A DNA stretch of 64,000 nt from Paenibacillus silvae (GTDB lineage Bacteria; Bacillota; Bacilli; Paenibacillales; Paenibacillaceae): the NCBI RefSeq assembly GCF_014639235.1, contig NZ_BMFU01000001.1, forward strand, positions 1,240,001 through 1,304,000, read 5' to 3'. How positions within the stretch are numbered: position 1 is the first letter of the stretch; every line of letters starts with the position of its first letter. Of the stretch, positions 53,519 through 62,960 are shown piece by piece. Both the position numbers and the translations under genes were made by a program. The notes under the pieces were generated by a model. The model worked only from the letters and a program-made list of their open reading frames with translations, did no database searches and was not told the DNA's origin.

Positions 53519-55342
53519 TCACTTCGGGCTTGCCAAGTAGTCCATCACCTTGCCGAATAAAGCTGTGGCCTGATGAGAACTGCTTGGAGAGACGTTCTGC
53601 ACGAGCACGGCAACAGCATATTTAGGCTCTTCGATGGGGCCGTATCCGATAAACCATTGATGGTTTTTAGGTGCACCCTTCTGCATTACCTGAGCCGTAC
53701 CTGACTTCCCTGCAACATGCCATCTTGCGTGCTGCAGGGATTTTCCTGTGCCTTGACGGACAACGGTATGCATCCAGCTTACTAATTGATGTGCGGTAGC
53801 CGGAGATATTTTTCCTGCTGCCGATGGAGATACATGTAATGGCATCTCCAGCATTGTGCCTCCGTCCGCATACCGGATACGCTGTACAAGTCGGGGAGCA
53901 GTCACTTGACCCTCATGCAGCAGTGTCACCACCAGGTTTGCCGCCTGCAATGGAGTAACCAGAACGTCCCGCTGTCCAATGGCTGTCTGAATTCTGGCTC
54001 CTTCATCGTCAGACTTGACAGCGGGTGTTCGAATACGCCCCGGCTCTTCGTGGTCAAAATGTTTTAACACAGGCATGCCCGCAACATGCTGCTCCTGCCA
54101 GCCTACAGCACGTGCAAGACCCAGGCGGTCCGCAGTCTGTTCCAACTGCTCCATTTGCAGTCTGCGGGCCGTTTCAGCAAAAACAATGTTGCAGGACTCG
54201 GCAAAGCCCTGCTCCAGATTCAGTTCCCCATGTCCATGCTGCTTCCAGCAGGAAAGACCATATTTTCCGTAATTGCCTTCACAGTGGAACTGTTCATTCC
54301 GGGAAACAACTCGATTCTCCAGTGCGGCGGCTGCAGTTACTATTTTGAAAATAGAGCCCGGTACTGCTGCCTGGATAGCTCGATTTCCCCAGGAGGACGA
54401 GTTCTCGGGGTCCACATGCTGTGGATCGTAAAAAGGGCGTGAGACCATGGCACGTACATCTGCGTTCATTGCATCCAGCACAACGACTGCACCTTCCTGC
54501 ATCCCGGAAGACTGCGTAAGGTCCTCAATGGCTTGCTGTACCCCGGCATCGATTGTCGTTTCCACCATTAAAGGATAGTATTTATTTGCAGGTGCGATAA
54601 CTCGTGGCTGCATTTCCGAAATAATCTGCCCATTTCCCCCTACCATCCGCGATACCAAAGTCGGACCGATCCCCCTTAATAAAGGCTCCAGCGTTCTCTC
54701 CAGCCCGGCAGCTCCAGATTTCATTGCATATGGCTGCTTCACCTCATCCCGGTGGCTATCTGACCCTCCGGATACGGCTGGTTGTTCATTCAAGTATCCC
54801 AACCATTGACTGCCGCTTGCTTTGTGGGGGTACCTCACCATAACCGGATAGACATCAATTCCATCGATCTGCAGCTCATGTATGCGTTCCCGCTGCATTT
54901 CATTTAGCCGAATGGGCTCTGACCCGCCTCCAGTCCAGAAATGAGGAGTCTGCTCCCGCTGCCACTCCGCTTTGAGTGAATCTGTCTGGCTATTTAGTAT
55001 TGACGCCAATTGTTCAAGCTTGAACTGCCTCTTATGTTTGTCCGCCTTCGAATTCGAGTCCAATTTGTGCTGTTCTGGAAAAAAAACAAGCCCCCATTCA
55101 AGTCTGCCGGTTAATGCGCGTCCATGATGATCCGTAAACTGCCCTCGGCCCGAATCAAGCATCACACCTCGTTCACGCTGCAGCACAGACATCTCACGGA
55201 GCGTTCGTTGATATCCTGGCATCACCCGGTTCACCTGCACCATCTGAATCCACCCAAGTCTTAGTGCGAGCATTGTAAAAATGAGTGTCAAGCCCGCGCA
55301 AAGAATCGCGATGCGGCGCTTCCATCCAAGCTGCAATTGCAC
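53519..55342 (-). CDS. Class B penicillin-binding protein (PbpI/YrrR-like)
   Basis: A peptidoglycan transpeptidase, 607 residues. A signal anchor (about 10-31) is followed by a PBP dimerisation domain and a transpeptidase domain with Ser330 in SIFK, S383-C-N and KSGT (546-549). There are no PASTA repeats. Its position near mltG and the U32 genes fits yrrR/pbpI of Bacillus, an SigF-type sporulation PBP, though two genes intervene here. It starts at GTG after AGGGTGG and is convergent with the AI-2E gene. Confidence 0.88.
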   Translation of the reverse strand: MQLQLGWKRRIAILCAGLTLIFTMLALRLGWIQMVQVNRVMPGYQRTLREMSVLQRERGVMLDSGRGQFTDHHGRALTGRLEWGLVFFPEQHKLDSNSKADKHKRQFKLEQLASILNSQTDSLKAEWQREQTPHFWTGGGSEPIRLNEMQRERIHELQIDGIDVYPVMVRYPHKASGSQWLGYLNEQPAVSGGSDSHRDEVKQPYAMKSGAAGLERTLEPLLRGIGPTLVSRMVGGNGQIISEMQPRVIAPANKYYPLMVETTIDAGVQQAIEDLTQSSGMQEGAVVVLDAMNADVRAMVSRPFYDPQHVDPENSSSWGNRAIQAAVPGSIFKIVTAAAALENRVVSRNEQFHCEGNYGKYGLSCWKQHGHGELNLEQGFAESCNIVFAETARRLQMEQLEQTADRLGLARAVGWQEQHVAGMPVLKHFDHEEPGRIRTPAVKSDDEGARIQTAIGQRDVLVTPLQAANLVVTLLHEGQVTAPRLVQRIRYADGGTMLEMPLHVSPSAAGKISPATAHQLVSWMHTVVRQGTGKSLQHARWHVAGKSGTAQVMQKGAPKNHQWFIGYGPIEEPKYAVAVLVQNVSPSSSHQATALFGKVMDYLASPK

Positions 55343-55403
55343 GTGTATATTCCACCCTTGCCGTTTTCAACTATTATCCGTTAACCTGGTTGGAATTATC
55401 CGG

Positions 55404-55440
55404 AAAAATAAAAGAAAACCTGTCCCGATCAGGGACAGGT
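55404..55440 (-). terminator. Terminator after the chemoreceptor gene
   Basis: ACCTGTCCC pairs with GGGACAGGT, then TTTCTTTTATTTTT on the minus strand. Confidence 0.88.
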
Positions 55441-55452
55441 CCGATAAACATT

Positions 55453-57741
55453 TTATATGGTGAAACGTGACAATGTCTCTTTCAATTCATTGGATACACT
55501 TTCCAGCTTGCCAGACAGGCTTACTAGCTGGTTACTGATATTTTGCTGTTCACTGCTCAATGAAGCAACTTCCTCAGAAGTGGCCGAGGACTCTTCAGCA
55601 ACCGCGCTGACATTACTCATCGCTTCAGACAATGTAGCCTGAGATTTACTCAGTTCTCCAATGGAGCCTGTAACCATACCAAGACGTTCGACGAATGCAC
55701 CCATCTGCTCCTGTACAGAAGCAAAGATCACATTGGTATCCTTCACCGCATCCATCTGTTCCTTGAATAACGGGTAGGCATCAGACAGGGCCGAAACCGT
55801 TTCATTCATCTCTGTCATAATTTTGTCCGTAATCTCGCCGACCATATCAATGGACTGTCTGGATTGGGCTGCAAGCTGACGAACTTCATCCGCTACAACC
55901 ATGAATCCACGACCTGCTGCTCCTGCACGTGCCGCTTCAATGGTTGCATTCAGAGACAAAATGTTCGTTTGTTTCGTAATATTTTGCATAACATCCAGCA
56001 CTTTCAGGACAGAGGATGTGCTTTCTTTCAGGGAATCCACTTTCCTCATCAATGAACCGATCATTTCCTCGGTTTTCTGTGTTTTGGTCATCAGCTGATT
56101 CAAATGTTGTGTTCCCGTCTGACTGGACTTCTCCACATGGCGAGCTGAATCGCCCATTTCCTCATTGGCAGCAATGACACTTTCCATCTGGCGAGAAATG
56201 TTGTCCGTCAATTCATTGCCTCTCTCTGCTTCTGTCGCCAGACTGCCTGCACCACCCGCAATTTCTTCTGTCGCTACAGCGATCTCAGATGCAGATACCG
56301 CTGTTTTCTTGGATGCGTTGCTCAGTTCTGCGGCTGTATCCAGCACTTCCTGCGCAGTACGATTGGTTTGCTCTACCAGATTCGTAATCTGCTCCATCAT
56401 CGTATTAAATGCAGCGGATAACTGCCCAATCTCGTCTTTGGAAGCGAATGGGGTCCTTACTTTCAGATTACCCTTCGCACCCTCCTGCATCAAATCTTTC
56501 AATTTGCTGAGTGGACGTGCAATCATGCGAACCATCCATACACCAATTAATACGGCAATAGCAGCATCTACAAGTGCCATCCACAGGGTCAGTGTCAAAA
56601 TACCCTTTGCGTCCTTAACCAGCATGGAAGTCGGAATCAAACCGATGAGCTTCCAGGCGGATGTATCCATCGTACTGTATACAGCCAGCATGTTGGTTGC
56701 TTTACCATCTACATCATATTCGGCATTCGTACTTCCGGCTGTTTCCGTTAAATCTTTGACAAAGGTTAGATCCGTCTCTTTACCAGTATGATCCGCAACG
56801 GTGGAAGCGACCACCCGATTATCAGGAGCAATTAATTGAAGGACTGCACCAGGTCCCAGATCCAATGATTTCAATTGCTCCTCCAGTACCTCCAGCTTCA
56901 GCTCAATGATCAGCACGTAGGACTGCGTCGTACCTTGCAGGTTCTTCATGGAACGTGCAATTCGGAAAGTTGGTGATGATCCGTCTGTCTTCTGCTCTGT
57001 AGGCAGCCAACGGTATCCGCCTTGCGAAATAAGATCACTGTACCAGGGTTCCTGACGTATGCTTCCCATGGAAGAACTGCTATTCCCTGTGCCCATCACC
57101 GATTTGGATTCATCTGTAGGCACAAGATAAATCGCTTCCATGGATTTATTTGTAAATGCAACATTTGATAACTGTTTATTGATTGAGCTCGTATTCACAA
57201 AGGTATCATAGGCAGTCAGATTTGGATCTGACATTTTTTGAAGCAGACTTTGCATTTCTGGATCAAAGAAAATCTGAGTAGACGTATCCACAAATCTCTC
57301 CAGAATGATATCAAGCTTCTGTTTGGTTTGATCAATGGTTTCCTGATTTGCTCTGGATGCATTGGCCTCAATCGTATTTTTAGCTTTCGAATAGGACAAT
57401 AGACCTAAACTCACAACCACAATCATAATTGCTGCAAAAAAGATCAAAAATAGCTTAACCCCTACAGACTTGGCTGGATTCACCTTTCTGATCTGTCTAA
57501 ACGAAGTTCCTCCGAGCCCTTTCCAATCCCGATTTTTCAGCTGTTTTTTCACCCAATCTGTCTTAAGCCGATTAAGCCGGATTTTACTAAAATCAATCTT
57601 GAAAGGCTTTTTATTGCCTCCTTCTTTTTTGATTTTGACCGGTTTAGCTTTCTTTACCTTCTGTGTCTTATCAGGCTTAGCCTGTTCGGGCTGTGTAAAC
57701 TGTTCCCCACTGTCTTTATCCTTCTTTTGAACCAATCCCAT
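55453..57741 (-). CDS. Methyl-accepting chemotaxis protein
   Basis: A chemoreceptor of 762 residues. A Lys-rich, low-complexity cytoplasmic N-terminal segment of about 90 residues precedes TM1 (about 96-116). A dCache-like extracellular sensor domain (about 117-380), TM2 (about 385-405), HAMP (about 405-460) and a coiled-coil signalling domain follow, with the conserved tip containing LSLNATIEAARAGAAGRGFMVVADEVRQLA. The N-terminal extension is unusual. The ligand is unknown. It appears monocistronic. Confidence 0.9.
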   Translation of the reverse strand: MGLVQKKDKDSGEQFTQPEQAKPDKTQKVKKAKPVKIKKEGGNKKPFKIDFSKIRLNRLKTDWVKKQLKNRDWKGLGGTSFRQIRKVNPAKSVGVKLFLIFFAAIMIVVVSLGLLSYSKAKNTIEANASRANQETIDQTKQKLDIILERFVDTSTQIFFDPEMQSLLQKMSDPNLTAYDTFVNTSSINKQLSNVAFTNKSMEAIYLVPTDESKSVMGTGNSSSSMGSIRQEPWYSDLISQGGYRWLPTEQKTDGSSPTFRIARSMKNLQGTTQSYVLIIELKLEVLEEQLKSLDLGPGAVLQLIAPDNRVVASTVADHTGKETDLTFVKDLTETAGSTNAEYDVDGKATNMLAVYSTMDTSAWKLIGLIPTSMLVKDAKGILTLTLWMALVDAAIAVLIGVWMVRMIARPLSKLKDLMQEGAKGNLKVRTPFASKDEIGQLSAAFNTMMEQITNLVEQTNRTAQEVLDTAAELSNASKKTAVSASEIAVATEEIAGGAGSLATEAERGNELTDNISRQMESVIAANEEMGDSARHVEKSSQTGTQHLNQLMTKTQKTEEMIGSLMRKVDSLKESTSSVLKVLDVMQNITKQTNILSLNATIEAARAGAAGRGFMVVADEVRQLAAQSRQSIDMVGEITDKIMTEMNETVSALSDAYPLFKEQMDAVKDTNVIFASVQEQMGAFVERLGMVTGSIGELSKSQATLSEAMSNVSAVAEESSATSEEVASLSSEQQNISNQLVSLSGKLESVSNELKETLSRFTI

Positions 57742-57911
57742 TCACCTGCCACTAATTTTCTTGTTAGATTTTTTATCTCTCCCCTATAAATATGTAGTAT
57801 TCGACAGCATTCCCTCTTTCCCTCCAATTCCTCGGAAATATATTACAACTTTTTTCCTATTTTTCTATAAAAAAATGAGACCCATTTACCGATATAGGGA
57901 GGTTTATTTTC

Positions 57912-57964
57912 AAAAAAAGCATCTCCTTCACCTTTATTGCGGTGATTGGGAGATGCCTTTTTGT
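57912..57964. terminator. Bidirectional terminator
   Basis: AAAGCATCTCC and GGGAGATGCCTTT, with an inner CACC/GGTG pair, flanked by A- and T-runs. It lies downstream of the pentapeptide gene and upstream of the chemoreceptor; the rest of the 57742-58063 gap shows no gene. Confidence 0.85.
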
Positions 57965-58063
57965 GATCCTTTAGTACTGTAGGTGGATTAATGGGTACAT
58001 TTATCTACTTGCCGCAAACGTTCATTCAGCCATCCAGTGCAATCGGTTAGCATTCATTCTTTC

Positions 58064-58777
58064 TTAAGACGAAGCTTCCCCTACCCCCAGACTACTGAAA
58101 AATCGCTCAACAAAAAACTCACCATATATTTTCTTCATATACGCCGTGTTAAACATGTATTGTTCCATAGAGTCAAGCTTGCGCAAGCTTCGACTCAGTA
58201 TTTTGCGATCGTCGTCAGACAGTATAAGGTCATCTTCGATCTCCTTCAAAGCCTTTTTGACACGTGCGGATATCTTGGCGATTAGTTTTTGTCTGCCGTT
58301 TCCCTCAAACGTAATATCCACCAGCTTGCCAGTAAAGGAACAATTGACGATTTTCGCCACTTGTAAAATCCGATCATTGAATCTGCATTTAACAAAAGAA
58401 CAGTCGATAAAGGTAGCATTTTCTAAGGTCATGCCTCTCATATCACAGGAGGAGAATTCACAGTTGGTGAAAACAGCTTCGTCTTTGGCCATGCCAACAG
58501 AGCGCAAGTCGGAACGAATAAATGTACAATGATCCATTGTACAACCGTCAAAAAATCTCGCATTCGTAAGATCACAGGTATCAAACACAAGCTGATGCAG
58601 GTTACAGCCCCAAAATATCGGTGAACCAACATTCGAGTTTGTAATCGTCGTCCCGCTAATCGTTTCGTGTTCATATCTGACCATATCCGAAAATAACCCG
58701 TTGTCTACGGACATTCCAGACTCCAGACTTCTCATTCCGATCACCCAATCCACTCCGATGACAGAACAACCTTCCAA
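58064..58777 (-). CDS. Pentapeptide repeat protein
   Basis: A right-handed beta-helix protein of 237 residues (about 58-165 as pentapeptide repeats: NLHQLVFDTCDLTNARFFDG, MDHCTFIRSDLRSV, TNCEFSSCDMRG). The function of such proteins is mostly unknown; some mimic DNA. The N-terminus is poorly supported: the frame starts with TTG without a clear RBS, and a stop lies shortly upstream. An ATG at 58735 is an alternative. It follows the U32 pair with about 150 bases. Confidence 0.75.
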   Translation of the reverse strand: MEGCSVIGVDWVIGMRSLESGMSVDNGLFSDMVRYEHETISGTTITNSNVGSPIFWGCNLHQLVFDTCDLTNARFFDGCTMDHCTFIRSDLRSVGMAKDEAVFTNCEFSSCDMRGMTLENATFIDCSFVKCRFNDRILQVAKIVNCSFTGKLVDITFEGNGRQKLIAKISARVKKALKEIEDDLILSDDDRKILSRSLRKLDSMEQYMFNTAYMKKIYGEFFVERFFSSLGVGEASS

Positions 58778-58927
58778 TCGCTGTAATCCCCAGATTTTTT
58801 CGATTCCCTTTTGCTAAAGGAAAAATCCGGTGATAAAGGCGACCGCTCCGCTTTTTCAGGTTTTTTCCGTCCTCTCCGTTCACGTGTAAATGAACAGTTC
58901 AACTTATACAAGAAGCAGGTATATAAT

Positions 58928-60256
58928 TTACTTCTTTTTTCTCATCATATCAAAGTAAGACACTGGCTGATCCACTTTCATTTTCACCAGCTGTAACGGA
59001 TGGCGAGCAGCATCGAGCACATTGCCCTCTTCATCCTGAATTTCGCCAACCACCTGTTTGAAAAACGTACCGTTTGGACCGAAAAATTCAATCTCCTGTC
59101 CCGGTTTGAAGTGGTTCCGCTGTTGAATCGTTGCCATGCCTGTAGCTGCATCATAATCCATAACGAGACCGGCAAAGTCGTAAGGCACGGCTTTCTCTTC
59201 CGGCTCATAGATGTGATCTTCGTGATCAGGCGTGTCGTAGAAGAATCCGGTATTCAGCGGACGGTTCGCCGCCTTATTCATCTCTTCCACCCACTCGGGT
59301 TTCAGCACATAATTTTCAGGATCGGCCATATATGAATCAATAGCCTGACGATATACATTGACCACTGTTGCAACATAGTGAATGGATTTCATGCGGCCTT
59401 CAATCTTGAAGCTGTCAACACCGACATCAATCAATTCAGGAATGTGCCCGATCATGCACAGGTCCTTCGAACCCATAGAGAAGGCGTTATCTTGCTCCTG
59501 GAATAGAGGCAACTGATTTTCACCCAGCTTGAACGGTGCGGGAGCCTTCATCTGCATGTCCTCTTCACTTACCCAGACCGTACCCTCTCTTGCGTCCTCG
59601 AAGAGATCATATTTCCAGCGGCAGGACTGGCAGCAGCCTCCGCGGTTGGAATCCCGGTCTGTAAAATGGTTCGACAACACACAGCGTCCTGAATACGAGG
59701 AACACATCGCACCATGAATGAAAGCTTCGATCTCGATATCCACATGATTTTTGATCTCTTCAATCTCTTCAAAGCTTGTTTCACGGCCCAGCACCACACG
59801 TGGCAGTCCTTCGTCCTTCCAGAACTTCACAGCCTGCCAGTTCAATGTAGACTGCTGTGTGCTAAGGTGCACTTCAAGACCTGGTACGGCACGCAATGCT
59901 ACCTCGATAATCGCCGGATCAGCAACGATAACAGCGGAGATGCCTGCATCATACAGGTTCTGCAGGTACGCTTCAATGCCTGCCACATCTTCGTTATGGG
60001 CATAAATATTCGTTGCGACGAACACTTTGGCACCATACTTTTTCGCAAACTCCACACCTTCACGCATTTCTTCAAAGCTGAAGTTGTCCGCATTGGAACG
60101 AAGTCCATACGCCTGTCCGCCGATATATACAGCATCTGCACCATAGTGAATCGCGAATTTTAATTTTTCCAGATTTCCCGCCGGAGCCAGCAGCTCCGGT
60201 TTATCCAGACGGTTACGTTTACCGGAGAACTTCCGCTTGACCGCCACTGTTTCCAT
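58928..60256 (-). CDS. trhP2: U32 family tRNA hydroxylation protein P2
   Basis: A YrrO/TrhP2-like protein, formerly called peptidase U32. With TrhP1 it forms 5-hydroxyuridine at position 34 of tRNAs in a prephenate-dependent reaction. It has 442 residues: PELLAPAGNLEKLKFAIHYGADAVYIGG, HVDIEIEAFIHGAMCSSYSGRC, and the cluster GGCCQSCRWKY with Cys ligands for an Fe-S centre. I start at the ATG (60256) because AGAGGTG overlaps the upstream GTG. It lies 17 bases after trhP1. Confidence 0.92.
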   Translation of the reverse strand: METVAVKRKFSGKRNRLDKPELLAPAGNLEKLKFAIHYGADAVYIGGQAYGLRSNADNFSFEEMREGVEFAKKYGAKVFVATNIYAHNEDVAGIEAYLQNLYDAGISAVIVADPAIIEVALRAVPGLEVHLSTQQSTLNWQAVKFWKDEGLPRVVLGRETSFEEIEEIKNHVDIEIEAFIHGAMCSSYSGRCVLSNHFTDRDSNRGGCCQSCRWKYDLFEDAREGTVWVSEEDMQMKAPAPFKLGENQLPLFQEQDNAFSMGSKDLCMIGHIPELIDVGVDSFKIEGRMKSIHYVATVVNVYRQAIDSYMADPENYVLKPEWVEEMNKAANRPLNTGFFYDTPDHEDHIYEPEEKAVPYDFAGLVMDYDAATGMATIQQRNHFKPGQEIEFFGPNGTFFKQVVGEIQDEEGNVLDAARHPLQLVKMKVDQPVSYFDMMRKKK

Positions 60257-60273
60257 CTTGTTCACCTCTTCGA

Positions 60274-61203
60274 TTAATACACTTGTTCTTTGTAGAAAAA
60301 TCCAAACGACAATTCCCGCTCAGGATCCTGCAGTTCACGAACTTCCTTCAGCCACCGCTCGTCATATTCATACGATTCCGGGTCAGCTTCATACATGTCG
60401 ATAGCCTTACGATACGCTCTAACCACGGCTTCATTATAAGCAAGAGGTTTCAGCAGCCCCTCAACCTTGAAGCTGTGCACACCTGCCTCCATCATCAGAT
60501 GAAGATCCTCCAGAATGCAGATATCCTCAGAGCTCATAATATGGGTTCCGTTCATATCCTCATAAATCGGGAATTTCTCATCCCGCCGCTCCGCTTCAAT
60601 CAGAAACAAGCCACGTTCCTTGCCGAGATGCCCTTCTACCGGACGCCCCTGGTGAGCCATGTAACTTTGCACCAGACTGCGCTTGGAGTGATAAATATTG
60701 GTCATCCCATGAACCTGCACCTGCGCTTCCACGTTTAAAAATGGAACCATCTCCGTGATCTCGTCCATATTCAGCTCACGGGCAAGCACAACCCGGCTAG
60801 CCCCTTTGGTTCCCCAATAATTTGCTGTGGCATAGTTCGTGGACGTCATCTCTGCGTTCCAGTGCAAACGGATATGCGGAGCATGCTCCTTGATCGCAGC
60901 CAGTACGGACGGGTCATTAAACTCAACTGCGTGCACGCCAATCTGGCCCAAAGCCTGCACATATTCAGGCAATTCTTTCAGCAGTTCATTGGACATCAGA
61001 TTGTTCATAGACACAATAACCTGAGCATTATGCTTCGCAGCCAAAGCTGCGACCTCTGCGGTTTCTTCCATACTGAAGCTGCCCGGCAGGCGCATGCCAA
61101 AGCGGTCATCTCCAATTAACAAAGCGTCTGCTCCGGCCTGAAGCAGCGCTTCTGCCTCTTTTACATTAGCCGCCGTCACAAGCAACTCATGTTTCTTACT
61201 CAT
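60274..61203 (-). CDS. trhP1: U32 family tRNA hydroxylation protein P1
   Basis: A YrrN/TrhP1-like U32 protein of 309 residues, partner of TrhP2 in tRNA U34 hydroxylation. It has the U32 opening ELLVTAANVKEAEALLQAGADALLIG and lacks the larger C-terminal part of TrhP2. GGAGGGG precedes the ATG. It starts 14 bases after mltG; the trmR gene that usually lies between them in Bacillus is absent here. Confidence 0.92.
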   Translation of the reverse strand: MSKKHELLVTAANVKEAEALLQAGADALLIGDDRFGMRLPGSFSMEETAEVAALAAKHNAQVIVSMNNLMSNELLKELPEYVQALGQIGVHAVEFNDPSVLAAIKEHAPHIRLHWNAEMTSTNYATANYWGTKGASRVVLARELNMDEITEMVPFLNVEAQVQVHGMTNIYHSKRSLVQSYMAHQGRPVEGHLGKERGLFLIEAERRDEKFPIYEDMNGTHIMSSEDICILEDLHLMMEAGVHSFKVEGLLKPLAYNEAVVRAYRKAIDMYEADPESYEYDERWLKEVRELQDPERELSFGFFYKEQVY

Positions 61204-61217
61204 CTAATCCCCTCCGC

Positions 61218-62258
61218 TTATTGCGCAGCCTTACTTTTGGCTATATTTTGCTGATGTTCCTTGTATGTCTTGGCAAAGAGATGCCCTGAGGTACCATCCT
61301 TTTTCGTTACATAGAACAGATATTCCGAAGCTTCCGGGTTCAACGCGGCGTTGATGGACGCAAGACTCGGACTGGCAATCGGACCTGGCGGCAAACCTTT
61401 GTTCAAATACGTATTATACGGACTTTGCACCTTCAGATCCTTGAACAGCAGCCTTGCCTTCGGTTTATCCAGCAAATACTGCACCGTTGCATCAATCTCC
61501 AGCTTCATGTCGTCTTTAATCCGATTATAGATTACGCCTGATACCAATGCCCGCTCTTTGTCTACAACAACTTCTCGTTCCACAAGCGATGCAATAGTCA
61601 ACAATTCATGCAGTGAAAGCTTTTTCTCCTCAAGCTTGGCCTGCAAATCAGGAATAGAGTTAACTCTCGTCTCGAATTCTTCCAGCATTCGCTGCATCAC
61701 ATCATGCGTTGTGCTGCCTTTTTTCATTTCGTACGTTTCCGGGAACAAGTAACCTTCGAGTGCATATCGCAGTTCCTCGTCTACTGGTATGCTTTTCATG
61801 ATCTCCCCATCAAAGGCGGATGGTTCATTCGCCAGCTTGAGGAATTCCTTTTTATCCACAATGCCCTCTGCCGAAAGCTTGTCCGCCATCTGCAAAACGG
61901 TGTATCCTTCCGGTATGGTGAACTTCACCATCTCCTCGGGAACGACATCACCGCTGTTCAATTTATGAATAATTTCATCATACGTTACGCCTGGATTCAT
62001 GGAGTACTTTCCGGCCATAAATTTACCGCCAAGTTTGTTCCACTTCAAATATCCTTTAAATACCAGACTGTTTCGTATTAGTCCTTCTTGCTGAAGCTGA
62101 TCCGCAATCCGGGAAGTTCCCGATCCGCTTTTGATCTCAAACACGACAGGCTGGGAAGAAGCTTCGACCGGACGCATCATGCTCCATATAAATCCGGCAG
62201 CTCCCGCGGCCAGAATCAGCAACACCAACAGCAGTCTCCATATGACTTTGCCTTTCAA
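61218..62258 (-). CDS. mltG: Endolytic murein transglycosylase MltG
   Basis: A membrane-bound enzyme that cuts nascent glycan strands and sets their length. About 346 residues with one N-terminal membrane segment (about 5-25), a LysM-like SGSGTSRIADQLQQEG subdomain and a YceG catalytic domain with the conserved Glu in LTIASLVEREVVVDKE. I use the TTG at 62258, 11 bases after AAAGGAG; the longest frame has a TTG before the RBS. It is followed by trhP1. Confidence 0.93.
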   Translation of the reverse strand: MKGKVIWRLLLVLLILAAGAAGFIWSMMRPVEASSQPVVFEIKSGSGTSRIADQLQQEGLIRNSLVFKGYLKWNKLGGKFMAGKYSMNPGVTYDEIIHKLNSGDVVPEEMVKFTIPEGYTVLQMADKLSAEGIVDKKEFLKLANEPSAFDGEIMKSIPVDEELRYALEGYLFPETYEMKKGSTTHDVMQRMLEEFETRVNSIPDLQAKLEEKKLSLHELLTIASLVEREVVVDKERALVSGVIYNRIKDDMKLEIDATVQYLLDKPKARLLFKDLKVQSPYNTYLNKGLPPGPIASPSLASINAALNPEASEYLFYVTKKDGTSGHLFAKTYKEHQQNIAKSKAAQ

Positions 62259-62285
62259 CAGAGATGCAACTCCTTTACACAACCA

Positions 62286-62306
62286 AAAAGAGCGGACTGC
62301 TCCGCC
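62286..62306 (-). terminator. Terminator between DUF1292 gene and mltG
   Basis: GCGGA and TCCGC with a GCAG loop, followed by TCTTTTT on the minus strand, between the DUF1292 stop and mltG. The stem is short, so read-through is likely. Confidence 0.6.
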
Positions 62307-62333
62307 CTTCCGGTTTTCTCAATTTGAAGCTGA

Positions 62334-62648
62334 TTAATCCTCGTCAATCGGGAGAGTGCACTCGTCATAAAGCTCCGAGATGCTCTCCCACTCGTCGTCA
62401 TCATCAATCGTAACTAATTCCGGCATGATCTGGTCTTCACTGCCAGGTACAACCCGCAGCAGCTCAACTTCGTCATACGGACGCAATGAACTGCGGAGCA
62501 CCGCGTACTGCTGCCCATGTACTTCAAATTCAGCGAGCAGTTCATACGGATGTGATTTACCGTTCTCTTCCTCGAGCTCCACATGAGCACCGAATGCCAG
62601 ACGCAGCGAATCTGTCCATTTCAGGTCTTTGCGATTATATTCCGTCAT
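62334..62648 (-). CDS. DUF1292 domain protein (second copy)
   Basis: A 104-residue acidic protein of the DUF1292 family (YrzB-like), with the core YELLAEFEVHGQQYAVLRSS and DEVELLRVVPG. The function is unknown. It starts directly after the stop of the other DUF1292 gene, so the two are co-translated. It differs much in the N-terminal part, having extra residues before the domain. Confidence 0.85.
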   Translation of the reverse strand: MTEYNRKDLKWTDSLRLAFGAHVELEEENGKSHPYELLAEFEVHGQQYAVLRSSLRPYDEVELLRVVPGSEDQIMPELVTIDDDDEWESISELYDECTLPIDED

Positions 62649-62948
62649 TTAGTTCGCTTCCTCTTCATCTTCAGCAAGAAATGTATTAAAGGTCTCCTCG
62701 ACAATATCCCACTCGGCATCATCTTGGATCACGAAAAGTTTGATATCGTCGCCGTCTTCCTCATAACGGAATGCATATACATCCGTCTCGCCATCTTCAG
62801 GTTCAACCGGAGCAACCATCATATACTTGGCCTCCGAACCGTCTACTTCGAATTTCATGATGACTTCAAATTCCTCTTCATTACCTTCATCATCTGCAAT
62901 GTAAATGATCTCGGCTTCTTCTTCCATACCCAGTTGATCTTCAGCCAT
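62649..62948 (-). CDS. DUF1292 domain protein (YrzB-like)
   Basis: A 99-residue strongly acidic protein (Glu/Asp-rich) of the DUF1292 family, orthologous by position to yrzB in the alaS-yrzL-yrrK-yrzB operon. It has EIIYIADDEGNEEEFEVIMKF and DVYAFRYEEDGDDIKLF cores. Its function is unknown. It lies 12 bases after ruvX. Confidence 0.88.
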   Translation of the reverse strand: MAEDQLGMEEEAEIIYIADDEGNEEEFEVIMKFEVDGSEAKYMMVAPVEPEDGETDVYAFRYEEDGDDIKLFVIQDDAEWDIVEETFNTFLAEDEEEAN

Positions 62949-62960
62949 TGTTGATCCCCC

